The notes under the pieces: generated by a model | The model's database searches: none | What the model saw: the letters and a program-made list of their open reading frames with translations, nothing else | Told to the model about the DNA's origin: nothing | Source of the DNA: Deltaproteobacteria bacterium | GTDB taxonomy: Bacteria; Desulfobacterota; Desulfuromonadia; Desulfuromonadales; JAAYDE01 | DNA length: 62,135 nucleotides | Direction: 5' to 3' | Assembly: GCA_016934985.1 (NCBI GenBank) | Contig: JAFGRU010000121.1 | Coordinates: 1 to 62,135, forward strand | Position numbers and translations under genes: made by a program | In this document: piece after piece, positions 37,202 through 46,292 of the stretch | How positions within the stretch are numbered: the first letter of the stretch is position 1 | How the letters are laid out: each line of letters begins with the position of its first letter

Positions 37202-38473
37202 CTAGCCAAATTTCCGGCAAAGATTTTCAATATAGCTCGAACCGATCTGCCTCCCGGCCAGGAGGCGTTGGGCCGGAGGAAGCTTTAAAATAGCTCCCAA
37301 AACCGCTCTCAAGACACGATGGCTGACGAGAGTCTGGTCATCAAAAATAAGATTCTGAAGTTTTCCCCGTTCAACAGCCATTTTTACAATTCGGTGAGTG
37401 GAGTTTAGAGGCGGAATTATTCGCTCGGCCCGCTCCTGAAAATGGATGGCACGGCCGGGGCAAACCCTTGAACAGATTCCGCAACCGAGACAATCCTCTT
37501 CGTATATCTTGACCTTGGGAAGCCCTTCCCCCGTTTCAGCATTTGCATAGTAAAGGGCATTAACGGGGCAGACTTTAATACACTTCCCGCAGCCGATACA
37601 TGTTTCAGCATCCACAACCGGCATATACGCGGTGGTGTGAATGGGGTTGAGAGCACCGAACTTGCGGGCGGCGATCATGGCCTCGCAGCAGCACCGGCAG
37701 CAGTTGCAGATATAGCCCACCCCTTCGCGAACATTCTCTCCGAATTGGACCAGATTTTTTTCGTAGGCCATCTGAAGAAGATCAAGAGCCTCCACGGCGT
37801 CTATTCCCCGGCCAGCACCCCGCCGGATGAGGAATTCTGCCGGCGCGTCAAAACTCATGCAAAGCTCCAAAGGTGTATCACACGCCTTGCCGAGATGACT
37901 CATTTTGTGGCGGCAAAAACAGATCCCGACAGCAATTTCCCGGGCGTTTTGTATGATGGCAGAACTGCGATCATAATCAAAAACATGTAACTTGTTATCA
38001 TTGTCAATGGCCGGCTCATGCACCAGGATCCGACCGGCCTGGGTCTCTCCCTGAAAAAGAAGCCGGAAAAAGTCTTCCTCCTCTTGCAGGTATTGATGAA
38101 AAAGCTCACTGATTAAATGCTGGTCCAGATGTCCGTTGGTCCGCATCAGGGTGAATTCGAAAAAACCAACCATGGGCGGGGGAAGGAAAAAAAGTTTTTC
38201 GCCGTTCTCGTCCTGAATATCCACGAGGACCAATTTTTCTGCCAGGGATTCGAGGAGCTTTTCGGCTTCTGAGGGTTGAACCTTCCAGATGCGGGCCGCC
38301 TTTTTTACGGGAAAGGGTTTTATGGGGAGTTGGGCGGCAAGCTCAGCCTCTTTTTCGTTGAAAAGAAGTTTAAGGATGGAGAACAAGGTTTCGGAAGGGA
38401 ATGCTCCCTGGGGAAACCGGTTCAGACGGTCAACCAATTGGGAATAGGCCGATTTAAGCGTGTGATGAGCCAA
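37202..38473 (-). CDS. 4Fe-4S dicluster protein with N-terminal helical domain
   Basis: A 423-residue soluble protein. The N-terminal half (about 1-150) is helical with a winged-helix-like piece (RIWKVQPSEAEKLLESLAEK). The middle has extra cysteines (GICFCRHKMSHLGKACDTPLE region and CNCCRCCCEAM at about 257-267). The C-terminal third holds two 4Fe-4S motifs (CIGCGKCIKVCP, about 292-303; CLGCGICSRVCP, about 329-340). Proteins of this build occur in anaerobic deltaproteobacteria beside redox enzymes and probably pass electrons; a regulatory role is also possible. TTG start, with GAGGTG upstream. No redox partner is adjacent. Confidence 0.8.
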   Translation of the reverse strand: MAHHTLKSAYSQLVDRLNRFPQGAFPSETLFSILKLLFNEKEAELAAQLPIKPFPVKKAARIWKVQPSEAEKLLESLAEKLVLVDIQDENGEKLFFLPPPMVGFFEFTLMRTNGHLDQHLISELFHQYLQEEEDFFRLLFQGETQAGRILVHEPAIDNDNKLHVFDYDRSSAIIQNAREIAVGICFCRHKMSHLGKACDTPLELCMSFDAPAEFLIRRGAGRGIDAVEALDLLQMAYEKNLVQFGENVREGVGYICNCCRCCCEAMIAARKFGALNPIHTTAYMPVVDAETCIGCGKCIKVCPVNALYYANAETGEGLPKVKIYEEDCLGCGICSRVCPGRAIHFQERAERIIPPLNSTHRIVKMAVERGKLQNLIFDDQTLVSHRVLRAVLGAILKLPPAQRLLAGRQIGSSYIENLCRKFG

Positions 38474-38601
38474 ACAGCACCTCTTGGGTCAAAACCAAAA
38501 TAAAATATTCAAAAATCAATATGTTTCAACATGCGCCTGTCGAGGCAATAATAATACCTCATTGAGGAAATTTTGGGGGTCTTTAGAAAATTACAATTTT
38601 T

Positions 38602-39897
38602 TCAGACGTACCAGTCTGCCCGTGTGAGAGGCAGTCCGCTTTCCCCCTGTTTTGTTTTTGCCAGAAGTGTTTGATGGACATTAAGAAAACCTTTGCTGAA
38701 CTGAAAAGCGCTGCCGGCCATGAAAAGCTTCCAAATACGAAAGGTTGTCTCGTCAATCAGCTTAAGCGCCTCGGAATGGGCATCTTCGAGACGTCTCAGC
38801 CAATGCCGGAGGGTAAGGCTATAATGTTGCTGTAGTGCTTCCACATCCCACACTTCAAACCCGCTTTTTTCAGCTGACCGCAGGGTGTTTGAAATTGGCA
38901 ATAGTTCTCCATCCGGAAAAACATAGTGATCGATAAACGAGGGGCCGGGGAGCAAATTCTGGCCCGGTTTCTGGGTGATGCCATGGTTGAGAAATAATCC
39001 CTGAGGCTGCAATAGGGCATAAGCCCGGCGGAAATAATCAGTCAGCTTCCTCAAACCTACATGTTCAACCATCCCTATGCTTACTATTTTGTTGAAGCGC
39101 CCCCAATCATTCATATCCCGGTAGTCCGCAACTTCCACCCGACAAAGCTTCTCAAGTCCAGCTTCCCGGATACGCTCATTGGCCCATTCTGCCTGGGGGG
39201 CACTGAGGGTGATCCCAAGAGCCCGGACGCCAAATTTTTTCACGGCATGTAAAATTGTTGTGCCCCACCCGCAACCGATATCGAGAAGCAACTCACCGGC
39301 ATTCAAGCGGAGCTTTCGGCAAACATAATCTATTTTCTTTGCTTGAGCATCATCCAGACTGTCTTTGGGTGACTGAAAATAACCGCACGAATAGCTCATC
39401 TCACGATCTAGCCAAAGACTGAAAAATTTACTTGGGATGTTGTAGTGATAGGTTACGGCTTCAGCATCGCGCTTTTGAGAATGAAGTCGTCCTCTGGGAT
39501 GAGCAGCAGATTCCCTCATCGGTAGTTGACCACCGATCGGGAAGCGAAGAAGTTGACGACCAAGGCGAATCCTTTCAGTCATTCGCAAAGATTTACTGGC
39601 GAGGTGTTCAGCTATCCGGAAACTGGCTTCAATATCTCCCTCAACATCAAAATCGTCATAAATAAATGCCTCTCCCAGGGATAGCTGATCCCCTTTTAAA
39701 AACATCCTCCTTAATGCACCCGGGTGTTTAATCACCAAAACAAAATTTGGCTTTTTCTCTTGGCAAAGCCCCCAGGTTGTCCCTTCCCAAAAACGAACGG
39801 AAAAATCAAGAGGTTTATAATTTTTAAAAAGGTTATTCAAAAAATCCAGGCCGTACAGAACAAAGTCATCTGCTTTATTATCTGTCGATACTCTCAC
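38602..39897 (-). CDS. cfa: Cyclopropane-fatty-acyl-phospholipid synthase
   Basis: A 431-residue enzyme that adds a methylene group from SAM to unsaturated phospholipid acyl chains, protecting membranes in stationary phase or stress. The N-terminal lipid-binding part (about 1-140) precedes the SAM-dependent domain with LLLDIGCGWGTTILHAVKKF (about 202-221). Further conserved pieces are YSCGYFQ and GMVEHVG. GTG start with AGGAG seven bases upstream. It is monocistronic. Confidence 0.93.
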   Translation of the reverse strand: MRVSTDNKADDFVLYGLDFLNNLFKNYKPLDFSVRFWEGTTWGLCQEKKPNFVLVIKHPGALRRMFLKGDQLSLGEAFIYDDFDVEGDIEASFRIAEHLASKSLRMTERIRLGRQLLRFPIGGQLPMRESAAHPRGRLHSQKRDAEAVTYHYNIPSKFFSLWLDREMSYSCGYFQSPKDSLDDAQAKKIDYVCRKLRLNAGELLLDIGCGWGTTILHAVKKFGVRALGITLSAPQAEWANERIREAGLEKLCRVEVADYRDMNDWGRFNKIVSIGMVEHVGLRKLTDYFRRAYALLQPQGLFLNHGITQKPGQNLLPGPSFIDHYVFPDGELLPISNTLRSAEKSGFEVWDVEALQQHYSLTLRHWLRRLEDAHSEALKLIDETTFRIWKLFMAGSAFQFSKGFLNVHQTLLAKTKQGESGLPLTRADWYV

Positions 39898-40225
39898 AAT
39901 CCGGCTCCTAAACTGTGGTATTTGATATTGGGAAATGCCCCTTTGGTTTTGGTCTTATGTCAGTGATGTAAACCGAAAAATCTTTTTTTATAAATTCCTA
40001 TCTTGCTAGTTTATCAAAGTTTTTATGAAATTTTTTGGGTTTTTTTTCGCCCTTTTCCGGTGTTAAAAAGTTGCTAATCACATAAAATCGGGTAACCTAA
40101 AAATGTCTTTTTCGTTTCGCCCCTCAACCAAATGCGGCGGAAAACCCCTTCAATTTCTGAACACTGTTAATGTTATGTATTATGGAGGGGGCTTCAACTT
40201 CGACCGTTTATCAAGGAGGGCCTGA
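39898..40225. other. Intergenic region between cfa and the hemerythrin-like gene
   Basis: A divergent promoter region of 328 bases. The plus-strand gene has a strong ribosome-binding site (AAGGAGG at 40213-40219). I see no clear promoter, repeat or hairpin here. Confidence 0.4.
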
Positions 40226-40720
40226 ATGAGTGTTCTGGAAACCCTGCGCAATGACCATCAGAAGGTTCTCGCTCACCTTAAGACCGTTGAAAAATTTGCC
40301 CGGCATATCGAAAAAAGCGACCACCTTGATTTGGGAAAGCTCAATGACGTTATTGATGCGATCCTGACCTATTTCAGCGGCGATCTTCAAACCCGCGAAA
40401 TTACTATTTTTGAAAACCTTGAGGCAGAAGGAGGCTCGGAGGAAAGAATTCAACTTTTTCTTGAACTGCAGGCCGAACACAAGGCCTGCCATGAACTTGT
40501 CAAAAATATTTCACGGCAGATAAAGTCTCCAGTCAATGAGATGGAACTTGTCAAGACCCGCCTTGTTGAAAATCTCTGGACCATTATCGAGTTGCGCCGC
40601 CGGCATATCGAAAAGGTTCAACAAAGAGTCTACCCCATGCTGGAGGGTTACGTATCCAGACCTAACCCAAGGCGTACCAGGAATCTCGGAATTTTGCAGG
40701 AGTTGGTCAACTTTAACTGA
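40226..40720 (+). CDS. Hemerythrin-like (HHE) protein with incomplete diiron site
   Basis: A 164-residue four-helix protein of the hemerythrin HHE family. The first ligand (His11 in RNDHQKV), the third helix (His85, His89 in AEHKACHEL) and His127 are in place. In the second helix the usual H-x-x-x-E has become LQTRE (Leu54, Glu58), and in the fourth the Glu four residues after His127 is Val131. Two of the expected iron ligands are therefore missing, so it may bind one metal ion or none and could be a sensor or structural remnant. Strong AAGGAGG site. It is monocistronic with a terminator. Confidence 0.8.
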   Translation: MSVLETLRNDHQKVLAHLKTVEKFARHIEKSDHLDLGKLNDVIDAILTYFSGDLQTREITIFENLEAEGGSEERIQLFLELQAEHKACHELVKNISRQIKSPVNEMELVKTRLVENLWTIIELRRRHIEKVQQRVYPMLEGYVSRPNPRRTRNLGILQELVNFN

Positions 40721-40753
40721 CAAATTGCTGGGGAAAGCTCAAAACCTGAATAC

Positions 40754-40783
40754 AAAAAAACCGACCTTTTGGTCGGTTTTTTC
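40754..40783. terminator. Intrinsic terminator after the hemerythrin-like gene
   Basis: The stem AAAAAACCGACC/GGTCGGTTTTTT with loop TTTT lies 34 bases after the stop at 40720. A runs and T runs on both sides make it bidirectional. The rest of 40784-41055 contains only short frames in several phases and no feature I can support. Confidence 0.85.
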
Positions 40784-41055
40784 TTCATTCGACAACGTAT
40801 GTAAATTGATATTGTCTTTTGCCCCCGTCATGCAGCTTGCTTTCAAGCTGAAACTGAGGTCCGTCCGCAATTGTTGGCACCCTGACATTGGTATGGCAGT
40901 CCCTAGCTGGCTTATCGGTTTTTCCCATTAAACCGGCCGTAATAAATTCCCTTGGCATGTATGCCGTCTCTGCCGCTTGTAGAATACATCGAAGTTTTTG
41001 TTGATTTCAGTCATAGCCTTCTGCGGGATGGGATAATTCCATTGGTGAACGAGTT

Positions 41056-41775
41056 CTATTTCCTGGTTGATTCTCCAATACCGAGGATGAATTTTTCCTC
41101 CTCCCTGGAAAAATGAACGGCCTCTTCCGAAATGTCTTCGATTTTTACTCCTTCGATACTGTCTCCGATAGTCACAGGCTGACTGTTAACGATAGCCAGT
41201 CGTGCCTTGCGGCTTTCACCATAAGCAATACCTGAAACAGTCAATGTCGGCAGCGGTCTGCTCTGGCTTTGCTGTTGTTTGCGCATCAGCGAGGGGCCGG
41301 GCGCAGGAGCGGCTTTGACAGGTGGAGTGGCGGCAAACGGTTTCGGTTGCGGAGCCGGCTGGAAGGGCCGAGGTGAAGTTGCCGGTGGAGTTTCGGCCCG
41401 GTGTGGCTGAGGAGAGGCGGTTTCTTGAGGTGGTTGTTGAGATTTTGGCTGGGAATCGGGTGTTTGGGCCGGGGGCTGAGGGACAGGTAAGCGTCCGGTT
41501 GCGGGGGTCGCCTGGACGGCAATTTTCTGGCGGATCTTTGCGTTGCCGGAAAAATCTTTTTCTTTTGAAAGAGGTTGCCACCAATACCACACCAATACGA
41601 ACGAAAGAACTACAAGGGTGCCGAGCAAAACCAGAAACAGCGTCAGGTAGCGTTTTTTGTTACTTTCATTCGGAAGCGGGGATTGCAGAATTTCCCTTTC
41701 TATATTGATGACGCCGTTCTTTCGTACGCTACGTTCACGATCCAATTTTTTCAGAGCTTCAAGAATGGAGCTCAT
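41056..41775 (-). CDS. GspB/ExeB-like protein
   Basis: A 239-residue bitopic inner-membrane protein of the GspB/ExeB type. A cytoplasmic N-terminus starting MSSILEALKKLDRERS (the family start) is followed by one helix (about 44-65), a long Pro/Gln/Thr-rich linker (about 85-175) and a small C-terminal domain (TVSGIAYGESRKARLAIVN) like the GspB domain. With its partner it helps place type II secretin in the cell wall. Its start overlaps the stop of the ATPase gene (ATGA), with GGAGG upstream. No gsp secretion genes are adjacent, so the pair may serve secretins encoded elsewhere. Confidence 0.88.
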   Translation of the reverse strand: MSSILEALKKLDRERSVRKNGVINIEREILQSPLPNESNKKRYLTLFLVLLGTLVVLSFVLVWYWWQPLSKEKDFSGNAKIRQKIAVQATPATGRLPVPQPPAQTPDSQPKSQQPPQETASPQPHRAETPPATSPRPFQPAPQPKPFAATPPVKAAPAPGPSLMRKQQQSQSRPLPTLTVSGIAYGESRKARLAIVNSQPVTIGDSIEGVKIEDISEEAVHFSREEEKFILGIGESTRK

Positions 41776-43502
41776 GAATGTCCTCCATCGATTTCTGCTT
41801 CGCTCAATCGGACGGGGCGGTAATCACTGGACTCCTGATATAAAAGCAACAGGGTCATGGGACCGACTTTGCCGTCACCGGGAATCCCCCGCAGGGTCTG
41901 AAAGCGGGTGATCTCAGCCACAGTTTGGTGATCATAAACGGTGTTTTCCTCAGCGATATTGAGGCCGGCGCTTTTCAGGAGGTTTTTGAGGGTTTTTACT
42001 TCCGGATCTTTGAGGCCGGGGTTTTCAATATTAGATATGTCGAGGTAATTTTTCCAGTAGATCAAAGCCTTGCCGGACCAGATGCTGCGCAAACTTTCTA
42101 AAGAAATAATATTCACGCCTGCCAAGGCCGGGGCAATGGAAAACTGGTCCCCCTGGCGTCCGGTAATGGCTAAAAATCGTTTGCCCTGGAAATCAGGCTG
42201 AGTTATTTCGAGAATAGCAGGGGTATCAAGGGAAATCAGGACATCCGGGTCGCTATGAGCCTGAATGATGCGCAGGCCCCTATTGTAAGCGACATGAACC
42301 AGACTTTGGGAAATCTCAGGAGAAAGCGTTTTTACCAACGGCTTTACCGCCCACATTTGCGCGAGGGCGTTAAATGCCGCAAAAGCCGATTCCCGTTCAC
42401 TCATGCCGGCAAGAGATGATTTGAGTGTGTCCATAGGTACAGGGATGATTGTTTGGGCCGGTTTTTCTTCTTTCGGTTCGGCCACTGCTGCAAGGGCCGT
42501 TGGCTTTTCTTCTTGAGGCTCGGCTGTTACCGGTAGGGGGGCAATTTTCTGGCGTAGGGGTTTATCAGGAATCATGGCAATGGGTTCAGCGGGAGGCGGT
42601 TCCAGCGAACCCCAAAAAATGCCTGCGCCAAAAAATATCAGGAAAACCAGCAGGGTCAGGGGCAGAAAACGCCAGATAAATTTCCGGGAAAAAAAGCCGC
42701 CCCCCAGTTCCCGCATGGCCCGGCCGATCATGCCACCGGAAATTCTTTGCGAATTGCGGGTATAACCAATGAGGAGAGCACGGTCGCAAAGGAGATTGAT
42801 GATCCGGGGGCAACCCCTGGAATAGCGAAACAGGTTGCGAAAAGCTCTGCTGGTAAAGGGGCAGAGACCGTTGTAGCCTGCTACTTTCAGGCGATGGCGG
42901 ACATATTGACAGGTATCCTCGTAGCTGAGCAAGGTAAGGGAAAAGCGCACCGAGACTCTCTGATTCAACTGACGCAGTTCAGGAGAGGTAAGAAGACGGT
43001 TCAACTCGGGTTGACCGGCTAGAATAAGCTGAATTAATTTATTTTTTTCTGTCTCCAGATTGGAAATGAGCCGTATCTGTTCCAGTACTTCCCGATGGAG
43101 ATTCTGGGCTTCGTCAATAACAAGTACGACTGTTCTGCCGAGGGTGTTCTGCTCAAGTAAAAAGAGGTTCAGCTTGTCAAAAAGTTCCGCCTGGCTCAGA
43201 TTCTGAGTCTCCAGGTTAAACTCCTGACAGATCAGGCGCAAAATTTCATCTGGAGAAACGGACGGATTAAAAAGGTAAGCCAGAGAATAATCTTGAGGAT
43301 CAAGTTGGGTAAAAAAGGAGCGCAAAAGAGTGGTTTTCCCGGTGCCTACCTCGCCAATCATGACGGCAAAACCGGTGCGGTCACGGACCGCGAAAAGGAG
43401 GTGGGCAAATGCCTCTTTATGGGTCGGACTCAGATACAGAAAAGCCGGATCCGGCGTGATGCTGAAAGGCTTTTCCCTAAAACCGAAAAATTCCTGGTAC
43501 AT
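41772..43502 (-). CDS. ExeA-like AAA ATPase with peptidoglycan-binding domain
   Basis: A 576-residue ATPase of the GspA/ExeA family. The AAA domain (about 1-275) has Walker A GEVGTGKTTLLRSF and Walker B VVLVIDEAQNLHREV. A membrane helix (about 278-300) precedes a linker and a periplasmic part (about 370-575) ending in a peptidoglycan-binding domain (LRGIPGDGKVGPMTLLLLYQ). It forms a complex with the GspB-like protein encoded next and remodels peptidoglycan for secretin assembly. I start at the ATG of MYQEFFGFREKPF, the family start; a start 22 codons earlier has no matching sequence. Confidence 0.9.
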   Translation of the reverse strand: MYQEFFGFREKPFSITPDPAFLYLSPTHKEAFAHLLFAVRDRTGFAVMIGEVGTGKTTLLRSFFTQLDPQDYSLAYLFNPSVSPDEILRLICQEFNLETQNLSQAELFDKLNLFLLEQNTLGRTVVLVIDEAQNLHREVLEQIRLISNLETEKNKLIQLILAGQPELNRLLTSPELRQLNQRVSVRFSLTLLSYEDTCQYVRHRLKVAGYNGLCPFTSRAFRNLFRYSRGCPRIINLLCDRALLIGYTRNSQRISGGMIGRAMRELGGGFFSRKFIWRFLPLTLLVFLIFFGAGIFWGSLEPPPAEPIAMIPDKPLRQKIAPLPVTAEPQEEKPTALAAVAEPKEEKPAQTIIPVPMDTLKSSLAGMSERESAFAAFNALAQMWAVKPLVKTLSPEISQSLVHVAYNRGLRIIQAHSDPDVLISLDTPAILEITQPDFQGKRFLAITGRQGDQFSIAPALAGVNIISLESLRSIWSGKALIYWKNYLDISNIENPGLKDPEVKTLKNLLKSAGLNIAEENTVYDHQTVAEITRFQTLRGIPGDGKVGPMTLLLLYQESSDYRPVRLSEAEIDGGHS

Positions 43503-43582
43503 AATGTTTGTTATTATCCTTGGAAAAGGAGTTTCAAGCGGCAAGTGGTTACCTGTTCTTGCTCGCAATTATGTTCGGGCAT

Positions 43583-44752
43583 TTAAACTCTTTCAAAGGG
43601 TTCAAAGAGGCGTCGGTACTGGTCCATGGCATAGCGGTCGGTCATTCCGGCGATATAGTCACAGATAACCCTTTCGGCCCTGGTTTCAGCCATTTTGGCC
43701 TGGAAATCATCCGGGAGCAGTGACGGGGTGGCGAGGTAACTTTCGAAAATTCGGGTCAGAAAAAGCTCAGCTTTGATTCTCATCCTTTCGACCTTGTAGT
43801 GGCGGTAGAGGCGTTTGAAAAGAAAGGTTTTCAGGGCTTTGTTTTTCTTTTCCACCTCGGGGCTGAAAGAGATGAGGCGCCGGGGTTCATTGCGCACCTC
43901 CAGCAGGTTTCTGACACCAGCCTCACGGATAAGTTTCTCAGAGGTATGGACAACGTCTTCTATGAGGGCGCCGATAAGATAGCTGATTGTTTGATATATG
44001 CGCCGGGAAATCTCCAACTCGGGAAATTTTTGTGACACCATGTCGAAGATTTCCCGCCAGAGATCAACCTCATACAACTCATCAATGCTAATGTAGCCCG
44101 CTTTCAGGCCGTCGTCAATGTCATGGTTGTTGTAGGCAATCTCGTCGGCAAGGTCGATGATCTGGGCTTCCAGGGTGGGGCGTTTGCCACGGAAGTATTC
44201 ATCCTCCAGCAAAAGTTCGGAGTTCTCGTAACGAGGGGAATGTTTGATGATGCCTTCGCGGGTTTCCCAGGTGAGATTCAGGCCGTTGAAACCGGGATAG
44301 CGTTCTTCAAGTTCTTCTACAATTCGCAGGGACTGGCGGTTGTGATCGAAGCCGCCGCAACCGGCCATAAGGCGATTCAAAACCTCTTCACCAGTATGTC
44401 CGAAAGGCGTGTGGCCAAGGTCATGGGAAAGGGAAAGGGCCTCTACCAGGTCTTCATTGAGCTTGAGGCGAGTGGCTATACCGCGGGCAATTTGAGCGAC
44501 TTCAAGGGAGTGGGTAAGTCGGGTGCGGTAATAATCACCCTCGTGATTGACGAAGACCTGGGTTTTGTACTCCAGTCGCCGAAAGGCCGCACAGTGAATA
44601 ATGCGGTCACGGTCACGCTGGAAGGCAGGACGGTCATCCTTGAAAACTTCAGGGTGGCGGCGCCCCAGGCTTTCAATGCTCTTAGCGGCGTATGGTGCGA
44701 GGTTAAGCCTCTCCATGGTGCTATCCATCCCCACTTCACGTAAAATATTCAT
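43583..44752 (-). CDS. dgt: dGTPase (deoxyguanosinetriphosphate triphosphohydrolase-like)
   Basis: A 389-residue HD-domain phosphohydrolase of the dGTPase family, which splits dNTPs to nucleoside and triphosphate. Metal-site segments: RTRLTHSLEVAQIARGIA (about 75-92) with the first His, HDLGHTPFGHTGEEVLN (about 109-125) with the HD pair, and EIAYNNHDIDD (about 207-217) with the last Asp. The length fits the type 2 family. The start could be ATG at 44752 or an internal ATG; neither has a strong site. The gene lies upstream of exeA and may share its transcript. Confidence 0.92.
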   Translation of the reverse strand: MNILREVGMDSTMERLNLAPYAAKSIESLGRRHPEVFKDDRPAFQRDRDRIIHCAAFRRLEYKTQVFVNHEGDYYRTRLTHSLEVAQIARGIATRLKLNEDLVEALSLSHDLGHTPFGHTGEEVLNRLMAGCGGFDHNRQSLRIVEELEERYPGFNGLNLTWETREGIIKHSPRYENSELLLEDEYFRGKRPTLEAQIIDLADEIAYNNHDIDDGLKAGYISIDELYEVDLWREIFDMVSQKFPELEISRRIYQTISYLIGALIEDVVHTSEKLIREAGVRNLLEVRNEPRRLISFSPEVEKKNKALKTFLFKRLYRHYKVERMRIKAELFLTRIFESYLATPSLLPDDFQAKMAETRAERVICDYIAGMTDRYAMDQYRRLFEPFERV

Positions 44753-44908
44753 AATTATATCTTAAAACTTTAATGTAATACTATAACATCAAGAGTGCGG
44801 ACCGTGAAAGCAGGGAATTAATCTTGACGGTATTTTCTCTTCATGATAGCGTTTCCAAGTATTTTCATTATGTTAACCCGGTTCAACTGAAATTTCCGGC
44901 AGAGAAAA

Positions 44909-45487
44909 GTGCGAATTGTCAGCGGCAGCGCCCGGGGGAAAAAGCTGGTCACTTTTCCCGGGTTGAAAATCCGTCCTACCAGCGATCGGGTTCGAGAGGC
45001 CGTGTTCAGCAGCCTGTTCAGCCGCATTGGTTTTCTGCAGGGGTTCAGGGTTCTCGACCTTTTCGCGGGTAGCGGGGCCATGGGAATTGAAGCCTTGAGC
45101 CGGGGAGCGATGGCCGCCGTTTTTGTTGACAACAGTCCCCAGGCCATTCGGGTTATGCGCCAGAACATTGAAAACTGCGGGTTTTCGGAACAAGCTACGA
45201 TTTTTCAGAAGGATGTTTTGGGATGCTGGCCCTTTGTGGAAGAATCCGGGCCTTTCGACATTATTTTCCTTGATCCTCCTTACGGAAAAGGCCTGGTTGC
45301 CAAAGCCCTTCATGCCATAAAGGAAAAAAACCTGTTGAAACCGGAAGGGCTTGTTTGTGCTGAGACCTCCGCCGAAGAAACCCTCGAAGAGGACTTTCAC
45401 CCGTTAGCGGGGGTGAAAACCTGTCGCTACGGTGCAACGCGGATGCATTTTTTCCAGATTTCCGACGAAGGTGCAGAAAGTGAATAA
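44909..45487 (+). CDS. rsmD: 16S rRNA (guanine966-N2)-methyltransferase RsmD
   Basis: A 192-residue methyltransferase that modifies G966 of 16S rRNA. RIVSGSARGKKLVTFPG (family start) is followed by the SAM motif LDLFAGSGAMGIEALSRGA (about 48-66) and the catalytic DPPYGKG (about 121-127). GTG start. It overlaps coaD by eight bases, a very common pairing (rsmD-coaD). Confidence 0.95.
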   Translation: MRIVSGSARGKKLVTFPGLKIRPTSDRVREAVFSSLFSRIGFLQGFRVLDLFAGSGAMGIEALSRGAMAAVFVDNSPQAIRVMRQNIENCGFSEQATIFQKDVLGCWPFVEESGPFDIIFLDPPYGKGLVAKALHAIKEKNLLKPEGLVCAETSAEETLEEDFHPLAGVKTCRYGATRMHFFQISDEGAESE

Positions 45488-45998
45488 AAATACCGCCGTC
45501 TATCCAGGTTCATTTGACCCCATTACCAATGGTCATCTTGATATTCTTCATCGCGGGCTCAGGGTGTTCGATCGCATTATTATCGCTGTTGCCCGAAACT
45601 CCCAGAAAAACCCTCTTTTCCCTATCGACGAGAGGGTTGAGCTTATTCGCCGGGCTGTGGGGAATGATTCGCGTATTGAAGTCGATACCTTTGACGGGCT
45701 GTTGGTCAATTATGTTTTTTCCAAAGGTGCCCGCGTCATTCTCAGAGGGTTGCGAGCCATTTCTGATTTTGAATACGAATTTCAGGTGGCCCAGACCAAT
45801 CGTACCATTAATGAAAAAATCGAAACCATCTTCATGATGACTTCCCTCCCCTTCAGCTACCTGAGTTCTTCAGTTGTCAGGGAGGTGGCTGTTCTCAACG
45901 GGCCGGTTGACTCCTTTGTGCCGGAAATCGTCAAAGAGGCACTGGAAAAAAAGTTTGCTGAGAGGCAAGCCCTGCCGAGGGAGGAAAAAAAATTATGA
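45480..45998 (+). CDS. coaD: Phosphopantetheine adenylyltransferase
   Basis: A 172-residue CoaD, fourth step of coenzyme A synthesis (ATP + phosphopantetheine to dephospho-CoA). YPGSFDPITNGHLDIL (about 8-23) carries the T/HxGH-like nucleotide motif; LRGLRAISDFEYEFQVAQTN and SLPFSYLSSSVVREVA (about 123-138) are family segments. I choose GTG at 45480, with AAGG eight bases upstream and the canonical N-terminus beginning at once; earlier starts read into rsmD. Confidence 0.95.
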   Translation: MNKNTAVYPGSFDPITNGHLDILHRGLRVFDRIIIAVARNSQKNPLFPIDERVELIRRAVGNDSRIEVDTFDGLLVNYVFSKGARVILRGLRAISDFEYEFQVAQTNRTINEKIETIFMMTSLPFSYLSSSVVREVAVLNGPVDSFVPEIVKEALEKKFAERQALPREEKKL

Positions 45999-46192
45999 TT
46001 ACCAAGGAAATGACCCTGGAAGAGATTATCCGTCACTACCCCCAGACAATACCCGTTTTTCAAAAATTCGGTCTCGACTGCCAGGACTGCCAACTGGCGG
46101 CTTTCAAATCCATGGATCATTGCGCCGAATTTCATGATCTGGATATTGATCTTCTTCTTGCAGAACTCAATCGGGTTGCCTCTACTGCCTGA
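45995..46192 (+). CDS. DUF1858 protein (hybrid-cluster-protein-associated redox family)
   Basis: A 65-residue protein of the DUF1858 type: MITKEMTLEEIIRHYPQTIP, then VFQKFGLDCQDCQLAAFKSM with the CxxC pair (about 29-32), then the helical end. Such proteins occur with anaerobic redox and hybrid-cluster proteins; the CxxC may be a redox disulfide or metal site. The start overlaps the coaD stop by four bases (ATGA), with GAGG upstream, so it is translationally coupled to coaD although the pathways are unrelated. Confidence 0.85.
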   Translation: MITKEMTLEEIIRHYPQTIPVFQKFGLDCQDCQLAAFKSMDHCAEFHDLDIDLLLAELNRVASTA

Positions 46193-46292
46193 GCTTGAAA
46201 AAAATTTGCCACTATTCAGCATAAGGACTCGTTTCGCCCATGGAAGTGGCGGTCCGAGGCCTTGTGCCGACAAGCTGAATAATTAAAAAAAG

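Noticed and set aside
40785..40958. 57-residue minus-strand frame after the hemerythrin-like gene
   Set aside because: It has no ribosome-binding site, and frames in other phases of the same stretch look equally protein-like, so composition alone is not evidence.
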